From contig NZ_FOMA01000002.1 of NCBI RefSeq assembly GCF_900112495.1, positions 434,001 through 498,000 of the forward strand: a stretch of DNA of 64,000 nucleotides, in the 5' to 3' direction. The translations under genes and the position numbers were made by a program. Each line of letters opens with the position of its first letter. Position 1 is the first letter of the stretch. Below the pieces are notes generated by a model. The model was not told where the DNA came from. It worked only from the letters and a program-made list of their open reading frames with translations, and searched no databases. The DNA is from Bacillus sp. OV322. GTDB lineage: Bacteria; Bacillota; Bacilli; Bacillales; DSM-1321. Below, in pieces: positions 1-9,209 of the stretch.

Positions 1-699
1 AGACGGCCTTCTCCCAAACGGGCAGTCTCGAAGCGCGGGCAGACAGTTGGTGTATATGTATCACGCAGAGTCTGGCTGATTCCGATGTTTGTCCTTATTC
101 CAGGAGGGAACCTGCCGGCAACCTTTGACTGGTATCCCGTTTTTTCCATCGGCTCAGCACACATTATGCCGATTGTGCTTCCATTTCTGCTCGGCTTTTC
201 GCAAAAAGTCCGAGGTATGCTCCCATACATGGCCATCAAGGCTCACGGTAGGCAGGTTGTGCTCTTGGGAGTGATTGTCACACTGATTGCAGCCGGGAGC
301 ACATGGTACCCGAATTTGTCTATCATTTCAGTTGTGCTGGCGATGCTTGGCCGGGAGCTGATTTCCTACCTCGTAAAAACTTCAGATGCGAAGAGGTCAT
401 TTTACTTTTCCCCGAGCAAGCTTGGTGTCCGGATCCTGGGTGTTATACCAGGTACTCCAGCTGATAAAATGGGACTTGAAATGGGAGAAATCATCAGCAA
501 AGTGAATGGTGTGACAGCCGGAAACGAACTGGAGTTTTATGCAGCACTTCAAAAAAACCGTGCCTACTGCAAGCTTGAGGTTATCGGCAATAATGGAGAA
601 ATCCGCTTTGCTCAAAAAGCCCTCTATGAGGGAGAACACCATGAGCTCGGCATTCTATTCACTGAGGCCGCAGACAGTGACAGCGGAAAAGCGGTATAA
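1..699 (+). CDS. minJ: MinJ-type cell-division topology protein, C-terminal part (5' truncated by window edge)
   Basis: The frame is open from base 1, so the true start lies outside the window. The visible 232 residues show two or three hydrophobic segments (for example around the IMPIVLPFLLGF and VVLLGVIVTLIAAG stretches), then a C-terminal PDZ domain (LGVRILGVIPGTPADKMGLEMGEII...) ending in an acidic tail. MinJ is a polytopic membrane protein with a C-terminal PDZ domain that bridges DivIVA and MinD at the poles and division septum in Bacillus. The assignment rests on this architecture and on csbA-uvrB-uvrA, its neighbourhood in B. subtilis, lying further downstream here. Another membrane PDZ protein cannot be fully excluded because the N-terminus is missing. 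An intrinsic terminator follows. Confidence 0.7.
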   Translation, partial: RRPSPKRAVSKRGQTVGVYVSRRVWLIPMFVLIPGGNLPATFDWYPVFSIGSAHIMPIVLPFLLGFSQKVRGMLPYMAIKAHGRQVVLLGVIVTLIAAGSTWYPNLSIISVVLAMLGRELISYLVKTSDAKRSFYFSPSKLGVRILGVIPGTPADKMGLEMGEIISKVNGVTAGNELEFYAALQKNRAYCKLEVIGNNGEIRFAQKALYEGEHHELGILFTEAADSDSGKAV

Positions 700-781
700 A
701 TTTGTAAGTTTTCAATAGCGGTGATATTTCACCTGCATTTTCAGAGAAAACATCCTATCTTTTATAATATAGAATGAAGAC

Positions 782-826
782 AAACCCCTTTTCCAAAGGT
801 TATTTGTGGAAAAAGGGTTTTTTTCT
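782..826 (+). terminator. Rho-independent terminator after minJ
   Basis: AACCCCTTTTCCA and TGGAAAAAGGGTT form a strong stem around an AAGGTTATTTG loop, followed by a T-run. Confidence 0.85.
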
Positions 827-1149
827 TTTGCGGCACCATATTTATTGGCTCTTTTCATAATAACTACTTTATGCAGATGAGCTAGTAACTATAAAAAAAC
901 GCCTCAAACATCTATCTTTTATAGATGTGATTTTTTGAATCATCCACCGATTAATTTATTAAGATACCAAAATCAGTATAAAAATTATGGGCCGGTAATC
1001 CATAAACTATATATAGATCTGAAAAAGTTAAAACATAACAATATTTATTTTCTATTCCAATCTTACTTTTTTCTCTTTACCAAACCGCGCTCTCTGTCGA
1101 TATAAGAAAAAAGAATGATGGAAAGAATTTTTCTAGGCATAGGGGGTAT
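827..1149. other. Non-coding spacer with a second small hairpin
   Basis: No gene was seen between the minJ terminator and the chemoreceptor. An 8-bp perfect stem (ACATCTAT/ATAGATGT, 908-928) is followed by GATTTTTT and could be a second terminator or the 3' end of a small RNA. The rest is AT-rich and presumably carries the chemoreceptor promoter, which I could not place confidently. Confidence 0.4.
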
Positions 1150-2853
1150 ATGAATTTGTTTTTACGCAACATAAACATTGGGGCGAAATATTTTATAGTT
1201 TTTGCGTTAGTGGCGTTAACCTTTATTGGCAGTATTGTTTTTACATTCTTATTGCTGCAGAAAACAAAGGATGCGATGGGAACGTCACAGCAGAAAAATG
1301 ATGTCGCTATCTATTCAGCCGAACTTGTAACGCTTTTTGAGAAAAAGTACATACAAATTCCGCAATATCTGATTTTAACAGATGAAAAGCTTTTAGAGGA
1401 ATACTTAGATGACAGTAAAAAATTTGTTAGTGTGGCAAAAAATCTGCAGCAGAAGCTGAATGATAAAGAGCAGATTTCTTTGTTCAATCAAATCATCAAA
1501 AATAATAATGAATTAGACCAGTACTTTTTCAGCACAATGGTTCCTAGGGTCAAGGAATTTAAATCAAATGATTTCAAGGATTTACAGCAGGCTGTCAGCA
1601 AACTGAAAACAGATACTGATCAAGTTGCAGGGCAGCTGAAGGAGGCAGCGAGTGACTCCAATTATCGAACAATGTCTGGTGCGATGAATGATATTGGAAT
1701 GACGACTTCAATGCTTCTTATTTCTGGAATCGCTTCCATCACCGTTTCTTTTTTGCTGCTCATTTATATCAGCCGGAAAATTAAGAAAGAGCTTAGCCAT
1801 GTAGTGGCTGTAAGTTCTGAAATTGCTGAAGGAAATCTTAATTTTTCTGAATTGAAGTATGAAGGGAAAGATGAAATCGGAAAGCTTTCCCGTTCTATTA
1901 ATCATATGGGAGAAAGCCTCCGGCAAATGATAGTAGAAGTTTCCGATGTTGCAGGAAACGTAGATAAATACAGTGATTCTCTTGCGGAGTCATCAAAAGA
2001 AGTAAAGCTCGGAAGTGAACAAATTGCGCTTACAATGGAAGAGCTTGCGCTAGGGGCGAGCAGCCAGGCTAATGAGTCTTCTTCCATTTCTCAAAGCACG
2101 AAAGCTTTTCAAGATAGATTGCTTGAGGCAAAGCAGTACAGCAGCAGATTATCTAGCTATTCGCAAGAAACTCAGCACGTATTGGCAGCAGGCAGCAGGC
2201 AAATGGAAGAATCATTAAAGCAAATGAACATTATTAACAAAGTAGTCAAGAATGTTGTTGATAAAGTAGATAGCTTCGATAAACGAATCGGATCGATTAC
2301 AGAATTAATTAATGTCATTAAATCAATTGCTGATCAAACAAATCTTTTGTCTTTGAATGCTTCAATTGAAGCCGCGCGTGCTGGTGAAGCAGGGAAAGGT
2401 TTTGCGGTTGTAGCTAATGAGGTCAGAAAGTTGGCAGAAGAAGTAGGGCAATCTGTTGCTAACATAACAGGAATTGTTGCCAATATCAGCAAAGAATCTG
2501 GTGTTATGAAGGAAGAATTGAATGTTGGCTTTACTGAAGTTGGCAAAGGATCGGAACAAATTAAAATGACAGATAACAGTTTTACAGAGATTAAGGGAAA
2601 AATGGAACAAATGAACAGCAATGTAGTAAATATTACTGAAGCCTTTGAGTACTTTTATAAAGCAGGGGAGCAAATCAATGCTTCTGTTGTAAATATAGCC
2701 GCAATTATAGAAGAATCAGCAGCGGGAACTGAGGAAGTATCTGCTGCGGCACTTCAGCAAAACCATTCTATAGAGACCATTTCCGAAAGTGCTGAGGATT
2801 TGCGGTTAATGGTCCAGCGGATGGGCGAATTGATTCATCAATTTAAAATTTAA
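1150..2853 (+). CDS. Methyl-accepting chemotaxis protein (4-helix-bundle sensor, HAMP, MA domain)
   Basis: This 567-residue transmembrane chemoreceptor signals to CheA/CheW. TM1 is about residues 14-36 and TM2 about 187-208. Between them is an extracytoplasmic helical sensor of about 150 residues of the four-helix-bundle type. A HAMP linker follows (about 209-262), then the cytoplasmic signalling domain. The conserved hairpin tip is visible as [20 protein letters not shown] followed by [17 protein letters not shown]. No C-terminal CheR-tethering pentapeptide is seen, as is usual in Bacillus. The ATG follows a GGGGGT Shine-Dalgarno. The gene is 19 bp upstream of a sugar-binding lipoprotein on the same strand, which suggests the lipoprotein presents its ligand to this receptor. 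The ligand itself is unknown. Confidence 0.93.
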   Translation: MNLFLRNINIGAKYFIVFALVALTFIGSIVFTFLLLQKTKDAMGTSQQKNDVAIYSAELVTLFEKKYIQIPQYLILTDEKLLEEYLDDSKKFVSVAKNLQQKLNDKEQISLFNQIIKNNNELDQYFFSTMVPRVKEFKSNDFKDLQQAVSKLKTDTDQVAGQLKEAASDSNYRTMSGAMNDIGMTTSMLLISGIASITVSFLLLIYISRKIKKELSHVVAVSSEIAEGNLNFSELKYEGKDEIGKLSRSINHMGESLRQMIVEVSDVAGNVDKYSDSLAESSKEVKLGSEQIALTMEELALGASSQANESSSISQSTKAFQDRLLEAKQYSSRLSSYSQETQHVLAAGSRQMEESLKQMNIINKVVKNVVDKVDSFDKRIGSITELINVIKSIADQTNLLSLNASIEAARAGEAGKGFAVVANEVRKLAEEVGQSVANITGIVANISKESGVMKEELNVGFTEVGKGSEQIKMTDNSFTEIKGKMEQMNSNVVNITEAFEYFYKAGEQINASVVNIAAIIEESAAGTEEVSAAALQQNHSIETISESAEDLRLMVQRMGELIHQFKI

Positions 2854-2872
2854 TGACAAAGAGGTAAATTCG

Positions 2873-3931
2873 GTGAATATATACAGAAAATTATTGATTG
2901 GTTTAATCGCTGTTTTTTTTATCCTAGCAGGAACTGCATGCTCCAAATCTGGGATGGAAAATAAAACGTTAGGCAAAACAAAGCTAATTGCTGATAAGGA
3001 TAAGATATATGTGGGCTTTATGCTAGATACTCTTCAAGATGAAAGGTGGTACAAAGATAAAAAACTATTCGAAGAGCAGGTTAAGAAATTAGGTGCAGAG
3101 GTTAAAACACTTGCAGCAAACGGCAACAGTAATGTACAGATCAGCCAGGCTGAACTTCTTATTGCTGAAGGTGCAGATGTTTTAGTTGTTGTTCCCTATG
3201 ACGCAGATGCTGCAGCAAAAATTGTGAAAATCGCTCATAAAGCAGATGTGAAGGTTGTCTCTTATGACCGATTGATTAAAAACGCAGATGTGGATTATTA
3301 CGTCTCGTTTGATAATGTAAAGGTAGGAGAGCTCCAAGCTGAACAGGTGTTAAAAGAGAAGAAATCCGGACAATTTGCTTATATAGGCGGATCTAAGACA
3401 GATAATAACGCAATCCTTTTCAGGCAGGGGACGATGAATACCCTGCAGCCTTTTATTAAAAGCGGAAAAGTGAAGTTTGTGTATGATCAGTACACAGAGG
3501 AATGGAATCCGGATAAAGCAGAAGAAAATATGAGAGCAGCCTTAAAGCAGACCGGGAATAAAATAGATGCTGTAATTGCCGCCAATGATGGGCTTGCGGG
3601 CGGCGTCATTCATGCCCTTACCGGAGCGGGGCTAACAGGGAAAGTCCCGGTTACAGGACAGGATGCCGAATTGGAAGCGATAAGAAGAGTATATTCCGGA
3701 AAACAGACCATGACGGTATATAAACCAATTTCCCTTCTTGCAAAAAAATCTGCTGAAGTGGCAGTGAAAGCAGGGGAAAAGAAACAGATTCCTACAGGGA
3801 CAAGCATCGACAACGGGAAAATTAAGGTCCCTTCTATTCTGCTGGATCCGATTGCTGTTACAAAAAATAATATAAAAGATACAGTTATTAAAGACGGATA
3901 CCTTCAGGAAAAGGATATTATAAAAAGATAG
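2873..3931 (+). CDS. Xylose-type sugar-binding lipoprotein (periplasmic-binding-protein family)
   Basis: This 352-residue lipoprotein has a signal peptide ending in LAGTAC with the acylated Cys at residue 23. It is followed by a two-lobed sugar-binding fold of the XylF/Peripla_BP_4 type, with YDRLI, YYVSFDN, AANDGLAGG and TGQDAE matching the xylose-binding subfamily. The start is GTG behind GAGGT. Such proteins normally feed an ABC importer, but no ATPase or permease gene is adjacent. The gene instead sits directly downstream of a chemoreceptor and upstream of a terminator, so a chemosensory role (receptor co-ligand) is the better inference. The sugar specificity cannot be read from sequence; D-xylose is only the family's best-known ligand. 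Confidence 0.88.
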   Translation: MNIYRKLLIGLIAVFFILAGTACSKSGMENKTLGKTKLIADKDKIYVGFMLDTLQDERWYKDKKLFEEQVKKLGAEVKTLAANGNSNVQISQAELLIAEGADVLVVVPYDADAAAKIVKIAHKADVKVVSYDRLIKNADVDYYVSFDNVKVGELQAEQVLKEKKSGQFAYIGGSKTDNNAILFRQGTMNTLQPFIKSGKVKFVYDQYTEEWNPDKAEENMRAALKQTGNKIDAVIAANDGLAGGVIHALTGAGLTGKVPVTGQDAELEAIRRVYSGKQTMTVYKPISLLAKKSAEVAVKAGEKKQIPTGTSIDNGKIKVPSILLDPIAVTKNNIKDTVIKDGYLQEKDIIKR

Positions 3932-3951
3932 CTGGCTAATACTAAATGGGA

Positions 3952-3984
3952 AAACTGGAGGATGTGAAATCCGCCAGTTTTTTT
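3952..3984 (+). terminator. Terminator after chemoreceptor/binding-protein operon
   Basis: AACTGGAGG pairs with CCGCCAGTT across GATGTGAAAT, followed by T7. Confidence 0.85.
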
Positions 3985-4157
3985 ACGAGACAGTGTTAAT
4001 AATCACCTAATATATAAAAATCCTATAAAGCGATGAGTGACAGGGGGCGGCTATTTTTTTTAGGAATAAACTTTAGCTTAGCCTCAAAAGCACTTTCGGA
4101 GTATTTTTTGGGTTGTTATAGTAAAATACTGGGTACATATAGCTGCGGGGTGAAAAT

Positions 4158-5186
4158 ATGAGTATTTATGATGATATTGAGAAAATTAAGCAACAAATAG
4201 AAAAGGAAGATGAAGTGCCTTTAAAGATTGCGCTGTTTGGGCAGCCGGGTGCAGGGAAATCATCCATTATCAATAAGCTGTTCGGGGAGCAGGTCGCTAA
4301 AACCGGAGCCAGCACAGATGTGACGGTGGATGCGGATTTTATTCCTTATGAAGGATTGCTCCTTGTCGATCTCCCTGGATACGGAACATCCAAGTTTCCT
4401 CCCAATGAGTGGATGAGCAGATTCGATCCCAAGGACTTTGATTTGTTTTTGTGTGTGTTTTCCGGCAAGTTCCATGATGCAGACACGGCTTTTTTCAAGG
4501 AATTAAAAGAAGAGGGCAGGGTTTGTTTATTTGTCCGCAATATGGCAGACCAATTATGGGAAGACGGAAAAACCCTTGAAGAGTTGGAACAGAATATCAG
4601 GGATGATGTTGAAAAGCAGGTAGGGTCTAAAGAAAAGGTCTATTTTACAAGCTGCAGGAATGCTACAGGCTTTGATGTTCTGCAGGAAGCCATTACACAA
4701 TCCCTTAAGCCTGCCCAAAGGGAAAAGTATACGCGATATGCCAAAGCATATACAATGGATCATCTTGAGGCAAAGAAAGAGGAATGTAAAAAGCTTGTCG
4801 TGCGTTATGCAGCAATTGCCGCTGCGAATGGAATTAATCCAATCCCTGGTGTGGATGTGAGTGTGGACTTTTCCGTGATGCTGAAGTTATTTTCGGATAT
4901 CCGAAAATCATATGGATTAAATGACGAAAAAATTTCCAAGCTCGAGGGAGCCATGCTTCCGCTGGCCAAGAAGGTTTTGGATTATGCAACAAGAGAAGGC
5001 GTGGCCCTGCTTTTGAAACGGTTTGCGGCCAAGACAGCCATGAAAAGCACGGCAAAGTTTGTGCCTATCGTGGGACAAATTGCCGCGGCATCAGCAGGCT
5101 ATGCTATGACATATACAGCAGGAAACCACTTCCTGAACGACTGCCACGAGCTTGCTGCTGAGGTACTGAAGAAGGAATTGACCTGA
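4158..5186 (+). CDS. IRG/dynamin-like GTPase with C-terminal membrane-helix domain (first of a pair)
   Basis: A 342-residue GTPase of unknown specific role. G1/P-loop is GQPGAGKSS (28-36), G3 is DLPG (71-74), and the G4 position reads NMAD (128-131) in place of the usual NKxD, a degeneracy seen in IRG-like proteins. Residues 212-342 form a helical, partly hydrophobic tail (NPIPGVDVSVDFSVMLKLFS, FVPIVGQIAAASAGYAMTYT) resembling DUF697-like C-terminal domains that contact membranes. A short coiled coil precedes the G domain. The ATG is preceded by GGGGTG. The stop is 3 bp from the start of a second GTPase, so the two are co-transcribed. Family knowledge points to membrane-associated or stress GTPases. 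EngB or Era are excluded by the tail and the odd G4. Confidence 0.75.
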   Translation: MSIYDDIEKIKQQIEKEDEVPLKIALFGQPGAGKSSIINKLFGEQVAKTGASTDVTVDADFIPYEGLLLVDLPGYGTSKFPPNEWMSRFDPKDFDLFLCVFSGKFHDADTAFFKELKEEGRVCLFVRNMADQLWEDGKTLEELEQNIRDDVEKQVGSKEKVYFTSCRNATGFDVLQEAITQSLKPAQREKYTRYAKAYTMDHLEAKKEECKKLVVRYAAIAAANGINPIPGVDVSVDFSVMLKLFSDIRKSYGLNDEKISKLEGAMLPLAKKVLDYATREGVALLLKRFAAKTAMKSTAKFVPIVGQIAAASAGYAMTYTAGNHFLNDCHELAAEVLKKELT

Positions 5187-5189
5187 GGT

Positions 5190-5861
5190 ATGATGATCAA
5201 TCCGTTTAAGAGATTAAGGAAGTCGGGGGATTATTCCGCTTCCTCACATAAGCCAAATATAAGGAAATCTGTGCTGGAAGAGAACTTTTCCCGTTTAGAT
5301 CACGTTCTTGATAGATCAGAAAAAAAGACAATCGCCATTATCGGGCAGCCGGGCGCCGGAAAATCTTCGCTGCTTTTGAAGCTGACAAATGGCCAATGCA
5401 CTCCGAAGCCGGTTATCGGACAGGGGACAGATGCAACAGATTGGAGCCTTGATCCTCAGGCAAATCTATTGTATGACTATAATGGAAGCCTATATATTGA
5501 TACTCCCGGCTATGATACACTGGCGCATCCGTTAAAAAGCTACCGTGATTATCTGCCTTTTGACAGGTTTGACGTGATCTTGTTTTCGGTTAGAGGCAAA
5601 ATTCATGGCAGTGATGAAGAGATGTTTGAGAGCATTCTTGAAAAAAGCAGGAGAACTTCATCGATTGTACTGATAAGAAGCTATTCTGATGATTTAACAG
5701 ACGAAGAAAAAGCAAGTATCGAACGGGACCTTCAGCTGAAATTTCGTTACACGAGATATAATATTCCGCTGATTTTCGTTAGCAACCGTTACGGTGAGGG
5801 AATAGACGAACTCAAGAAGGTTTTGGAACATAAAAATCCAGCTAAGGACGATCTCAGTTAG
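5190..5861 (+). CDS. Second IRG-like GTPase of the pair, lacking the membrane tail
   Basis: A 223-residue GTPase with G1 GQPGAGKSS (52-60), identical to its neighbour's, and G3 DTPG (104-107). The G4 position reads SYSD (164-167), again non-canonical, and a G5-like VSNR is at 197-200. An extra basic N-terminal segment of about 45 residues replaces the coiled coil. There is no hydrophobic C-terminal domain. Two adjacent ATGs (5190, 5193) follow GAGGT, and the second is the better spaced. Translational coupling with the upstream GTPase (3-bp gap) suggests a heteromeric pair, one membrane-bound and one soluble. The specific function is not recognised. The terminator stem begins inside the last codons. 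Confidence 0.72.
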   Translation: MMINPFKRLRKSGDYSASSHKPNIRKSVLEENFSRLDHVLDRSEKKTIAIIGQPGAGKSSLLLKLTNGQCTPKPVIGQGTDATDWSLDPQANLLYDYNGSLYIDTPGYDTLAHPLKSYRDYLPFDRFDVILFSVRGKIHGSDEEMFESILEKSRRTSSIVLIRSYSDDLTDEEKASIERDLQLKFRYTRYNIPLIFVSNRYGEGIDELKKVLEHKNPAKDDLS

Positions 5862-5875
5862 AGATCGTCCTTTTG
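5844..5875 (+). terminator. Terminator overlapping the end of the second GTPase gene
   Basis: Perfect 12-bp stem AAGGACGATCTC/GAGATCGTCCTT with the TAG stop at the loop edge, then TTTTGC. It separates two convergent genes. Confidence 0.85.
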
Positions 5876-5876
5876 C

Positions 5877-6428
5877 TTACTTCTCCATAGCCTTCCAATC
5901 TCCGGCAAGCATTCCGTACACAATATGGTCTACAAAATGGTCATACAGCCATTCAGCCTCCCTGATTCTCCCTTCGTTCACATATCCCAATCTCTCAGGA
6001 ATGCTTCTGCTTTTGATATTTTCAGAGGCAGCCCTTATTTCAACACGGTTTAACTTTAAATCATTGATAGCATAATCAGTCAGCGCCTTGGCTGTTCTCG
6101 TCATAATGCCATGCCCCTGATATCCTTCAGAAAGCCAGTAGCCGATTGCAGCGGATTTATTGGACCAGTTGATGCTGTTAAAACCGGCTGTCCCCACAAT
6201 TTCCCCTTTGTAGAGAATCGCTGTGTTCAAGCTTGTATTATTGCCAAAATTCTTCAAGCTTGAAGAAATGAACTCCTGTGTATCCTCTAATTTGGTATTA
6301 AAATCCAGCCAAGGGAGCCATTCGCGCAAATAGCTCCTTGATTGATTCGTTAATTCAAATATCCTCTCAGCATCTTTAAGCTCCAATAACTTTAAAGAGA
6401 GTTCATCATCAATTTTATGCAAAAACAT
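5877..6428 (-). CDS. GNAT acetyltransferase, RimL/YdaF type
   Basis: A 183-residue N-acetyltransferase, equal in length to B. subtilis YdaF. Start chosen at MFLHKIDDE because AGGGGGAT lies just upstream; a longer in-frame reading begins at 6572 but has no Shine-Dalgarno. Family features are SRSYLREWLPWLD near the N-terminus, the acetyl-CoA loop region IGYWLSEGYQGHGIMTRTAK, and NLKLNRVEIRAASENIKSRS. Usual substrates are ribosomal-protein or other N-terminal amines with acetyl-CoA as donor. The actual substrate is unknown. Confidence 0.88.
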   Translation of the reverse strand: MFLHKIDDELSLKLLELKDAERIFELTNQSRSYLREWLPWLDFNTKLEDTQEFISSSLKNFGNNTSLNTAILYKGEIVGTAGFNSINWSNKSAAIGYWLSEGYQGHGIMTRTAKALTDYAINDLKLNRVEIRAASENIKSRSIPERLGYVNEGRIREAEWLYDHFVDHIVYGMLAGDWKAMEK

Positions 6429-6535
6429 AGCTTTATCCCCCTGATAATAAAATTGGTTTATTTTGTATGTTACCATAAGTTTAAGCAGAATTGGCAAGGG
6501 AAAGAAAGAGAGTTTAAAAAGATTATTTAATAGAT

Positions 6536-6579
6536 GAAAAAGGTGATCCGCAGTCATGCGCTGCCGGATCACCTTTTTT
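6536..6579 (-). terminator. Terminator of the MHS transporter gene
   Basis: AAGGTGATCCG and CGGATCACCTT form an 11-bp stem. T-runs flank both sides, so it can act on either strand. Confidence 0.8.
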
Positions 6580-6584
6580 GTGCC

Positions 6585-7871
6585 TTAAATTTTAGAATCC
6601 TTTGATGACTCGCCCATTCGCCAGTAAACAAGGAAGCTGACAAAAACACAGGCCGCCACGTAAAAGTAGAAGATCTGCTCTTTGCCGATGTTTTTCAGCC
6701 ATAATGCGATGAATTCAGCGGTTCCGCCAAAGATAGCAACAGTAAGGGCATACGGGAAACCAACGCCAAGCGCGCGGATCTCTGTCGGAAAGAGCTCGGC
6801 TTTTACAATGGCATTAATCGATGTATAGCCGGTGACAATGAAAAGTCCTGCCATCATGAGCAGGAAGGCGACTATCGGATTTTTTGTATGTTCAAGCAAC
6901 ATAAAGAGCGGAACCGTACAAAGAGTCCCGAGCACCCCGAAGCTGATGAGAAGCGGGCGCCTGCCAATTTTATCAGACAGCATGCCGGCAAGCGGCTGGA
7001 GCACGACAAAGATCAGAAGGGCGATGAAGTTGATCCAGCTGACGGTTTCCTTGTTGATGCCGGAAGTATTGACCATGAATTTCTGTAAATAGGTGGTATA
7101 TGTATAAAAGGCGACAGTACCGCCAAGGGTAAGGCCTGCAACTGTTAAAACAGCCTTGGGATGCTTCATTAGCGCCCGGACAGTACCTGCGTTTTTCTTG
7201 CTTTCGCTATTCATTTTTTCAAATTGTTCTGATTCATCCATTGTGCGGCGCAGCCACAATACGGCCAGTGCACCTAATGCGCCGATGACAAATGGAATTC
7301 TCCAGCCCCAGGATTTCATATCCGCTTCATCGAGCATTTGCTGCAGAATGATTTGGACACCAAGTGCAACCATCTGCCCTGCGACAAGTGTGACATATTG
7401 AAAACTTGAGTAAAAGCCCCGTCTGCCATTTGAGGCCATTTCAGAAAGGTAAGTGGCTGAAGTTCCATATTCCCCGCCAAGCGACAGCCCCTGGAGCAGC
7501 CGTGCAAGAACAAGGATAATTGGTGCAAGCATCCCTATTGTAGAATAGCCTGGTGTGCAGGCGATGACGAGCGAACCGCCTGCCATGACGGTAATGGAAA
7601 GGGTAAGGGCTGAGCGCCGTCCAAAGCGGTCGGCATAACGTCCCATCAGCAGGCTTCCTAATGGACGCATCAAAAAGCCGACCGCAAAAATGGCTGCAGT
7701 ATTCAGCAGCTGGCTTGTCGGGTCGCCGCTCGGAAAGAATTCTGCCGAAAAGTAGACGGCAAAAGCAGAATAAACGTACCAGTCATACCACTCAATCAGG
7801 TTGCCGACCGAACCTTTGAAAATGTTGCCAGTAATGCGCCGCGTTTCAGCACGTTCAGATGAATGTTTCAT
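6585..7871 (-). CDS. MFS transporter, metabolite:H+ symporter (MHS) family
   Basis: A 428-residue, 12-TM permease. The N-terminal GNLIEWYDWYVYSAFAVYFS motif, the loop RYADRFGRRSAL, and RLLQGLSLGGEYGTSATYLSE are hallmarks of the MHS subfamily (KgtP, ProP, ShiA relatives). These import organic acids or osmolytes with protons. Start chosen at 7871 because a GAGGAGG site lies inside the longer reading that begins at 7886, so the upstream ATG overlaps the ribosome-binding site. A dicarboxylate or 2-oxoglutarate substrate is plausible but cannot be decided. Monocistronic, with its own terminator. Confidence 0.88.
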   Translation of the reverse strand: MKHSSERAETRRITGNIFKGSVGNLIEWYDWYVYSAFAVYFSAEFFPSGDPTSQLLNTAAIFAVGFLMRPLGSLLMGRYADRFGRRSALTLSITVMAGGSLVIACTPGYSTIGMLAPIILVLARLLQGLSLGGEYGTSATYLSEMASNGRRGFYSSFQYVTLVAGQMVALGVQIILQQMLDEADMKSWGWRIPFVIGALGALAVLWLRRTMDESEQFEKMNSESKKNAGTVRALMKHPKAVLTVAGLTLGGTVAFYTYTTYLQKFMVNTSGINKETVSWINFIALLIFVVLQPLAGMLSDKIGRRPLLISFGVLGTLCTVPLFMLLEHTKNPIVAFLLMMAGLFIVTGYTSINAIVKAELFPTEIRALGVGFPYALTVAIFGGTAEFIALWLKNIGKEQIFYFYVAACVFVSFLVYWRMGESSKDSKI

Positions 7872-8053
7872 TGTTCTCCTCCTCATGATGATCTGGTTTC
7901 AATGTTGCTGTTTCATAGTTTATGAATCTGTTAAAGCTCCCTATGGTTCGGGGTATGGATAAATCAGCAGGCAATTTTACTAGAGCCTACTTATAAAATA
8001 ATCTTAATTTTCTAAAATGACAATGAAAACGCTTATAACCAAGAGCTGCAAGG

Positions 8054-8087
8054 AAACAAAAAACCGCCCATTGATGAAATGGGCGGC
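8054..8087 (-). terminator. Terminator downstream of uppP and the 21-bp array
   Basis: On the minus strand CCGCCCAT...ATGGGCGG precedes a TTTTTTG run. It lies beyond the repeat array, so the array is probably transcribed as the uppP 3' UTR. Confidence 0.75.
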
Positions 8088-8172
8088 ACTTAAAAGGCTT
8101 CACGCGGTTCATTGATCGATTTTTTAATAGTAGTTTTATGTTCTGCAGATCTTTTAACAAGATAATTACCGC

Positions 8173-8319
8173 TCATACACGAGTTTTTCAGGAATCAAGC
8201 GGTTTGTGCCTGAAATCATGCAGCTTTCTGGCATAATCATGCGACTTACAGGAAGAAACGTGCAGCTTTCTGGCATAATCGTGCAACTTACAGGAAAAAT
8301 CGTGCAGCCTGCTCCGCAC
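8173..8319. repeat. Array A: seven degenerate 21-bp tandem units
   Basis: Seven consecutive 21-bp units begin at 8173, 8194, 8215, 8236, 8257, 8278 and 8299. Units 3 and 5 (CAGCTTTCTGGCATA) are nearly identical to each other, as are units 4 and 6 (ACTTACAGGAA), giving a 42-bp higher-order period. The common core is about ATCRTGCARCTTWCWGG. The array ends 4 bp before the uppP stop and contains no open gene. Confidence 0.85.
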
Positions 8320-8323
8320 TTAT

Positions 8324-9118
8324 TTATAAAATAAACAAAGCAAAGACAATCGCCAGGAGAATCCGGTAATAGGCGAAGATGCTCAGGCCGATTTTTCCGA
8401 TTAATTTAAGAAAGACGACCGCGACCAGCATGGCTACAATGAATGCAGTAACAAAGCCGATTGAAAACATGGGAATGTCGCTTGCATGCAAAAAGTCCAG
8501 GCTTTTGATTAAATCAAGTCCTGTTGCACCGACCATGATCGGAAGCGCGACAAGAAAAGAAAATTCCGCTGATGTTTTATGGTTTGCCCCTGCAAGCAGG
8601 CCACCTGATATGGTGGAGCCTGCACGGGAGAATCCGGGACAGACGGCGAGGCATTGAAACAGGCCAATAGCCAAGGCCTGTTTATAGGTAAGCTCATCGA
8701 CTGTTCCGGCTGTGAATCTGCCGTGTTTTTTTTCGGCAAAAATCATTAAAATGGCTCCGGCAACCAGGCTGACGACGACCACACTTGGAGAGAACAGCTT
8801 GGTTTTGATAAAATCATGAAGCAAAAGACCGGCTAAAGCAGCTGGTACCACTCCTAATATTATATGTATAAGATCCAGTTTTTTCTCGGGCTTTCCGATC
8901 GTTTTGAAATTCAGCAGGGAGAGGTACCTTCTCCAGAATAAAACTAATATGGCCAGCATGGATCCCAGTTGGATGATCACTTCAAAGGTATTCGCCTTTT
9001 GTCCTTTGAATCCAAGCAAGTGGCCTGCAAGAATCAAGTGCCCGGTCGATGATACAGGCAGAAATTCGGTTAAGCCTTCTACTACCCCTAATATAAATGC
9101 AATGATATGTTCGCTCAT
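8324..9118 (-). CDS. uppP: Undecaprenyl-diphosphatase UppP/BacA
   Basis: A 264-residue polytopic membrane enzyme that dephosphorylates undecaprenyl diphosphate on the outer face of the membrane. This recycles the lipid carrier for peptidoglycan synthesis and gives bacitracin tolerance. Both family signatures are visible: [17 protein letters not shown] near the N-terminus and [13 protein letters not shown] in the middle, which together form the active site. The ATG follows AGGAGG with good spacing. It appears monocistronic. Its 3' flank is an array of 21-bp repeats before the terminator. Confidence 0.95.
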   Translation of the reverse strand: MSEHIIAFILGVVEGLTEFLPVSSTGHLILAGHLLGFKGQKANTFEVIIQLGSMLAILVLFWRRYLSLLNFKTIGKPEKKLDLIHIILGVVPAALAGLLLHDFIKTKLFSPSVVVVSLVAGAILMIFAEKKHGRFTAGTVDELTYKQALAIGLFQCLAVCPGFSRAGSTISGGLLAGANHKTSAEFSFLVALPIMVGATGLDLIKSLDFLHASDIPMFSIGFVTAFIVAMLVAVVFLKLIGKIGLSIFAYYRILLAIVFALFIL

Positions 9119-9209
9119 TTAGTGCCTCCTTTTTTAACAGAATATCATATGTGAAAGAAGGCAATTGTTAAGATTTTATGTAGTTTTTTAAGAGATAGAC
9201 TTTAGGAGT

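Noticed and set aside
846-875. GGCTCTTTTCATAATAAC resembling the MITE-like terminus
   Set aside because: Only about 10 bp match; the rest of the element is absent.
8173-8319. Array A as a CRISPR
   Set aside because: There are no unique spacers; units are contiguous 21-bp repeats and no cas genes are present.
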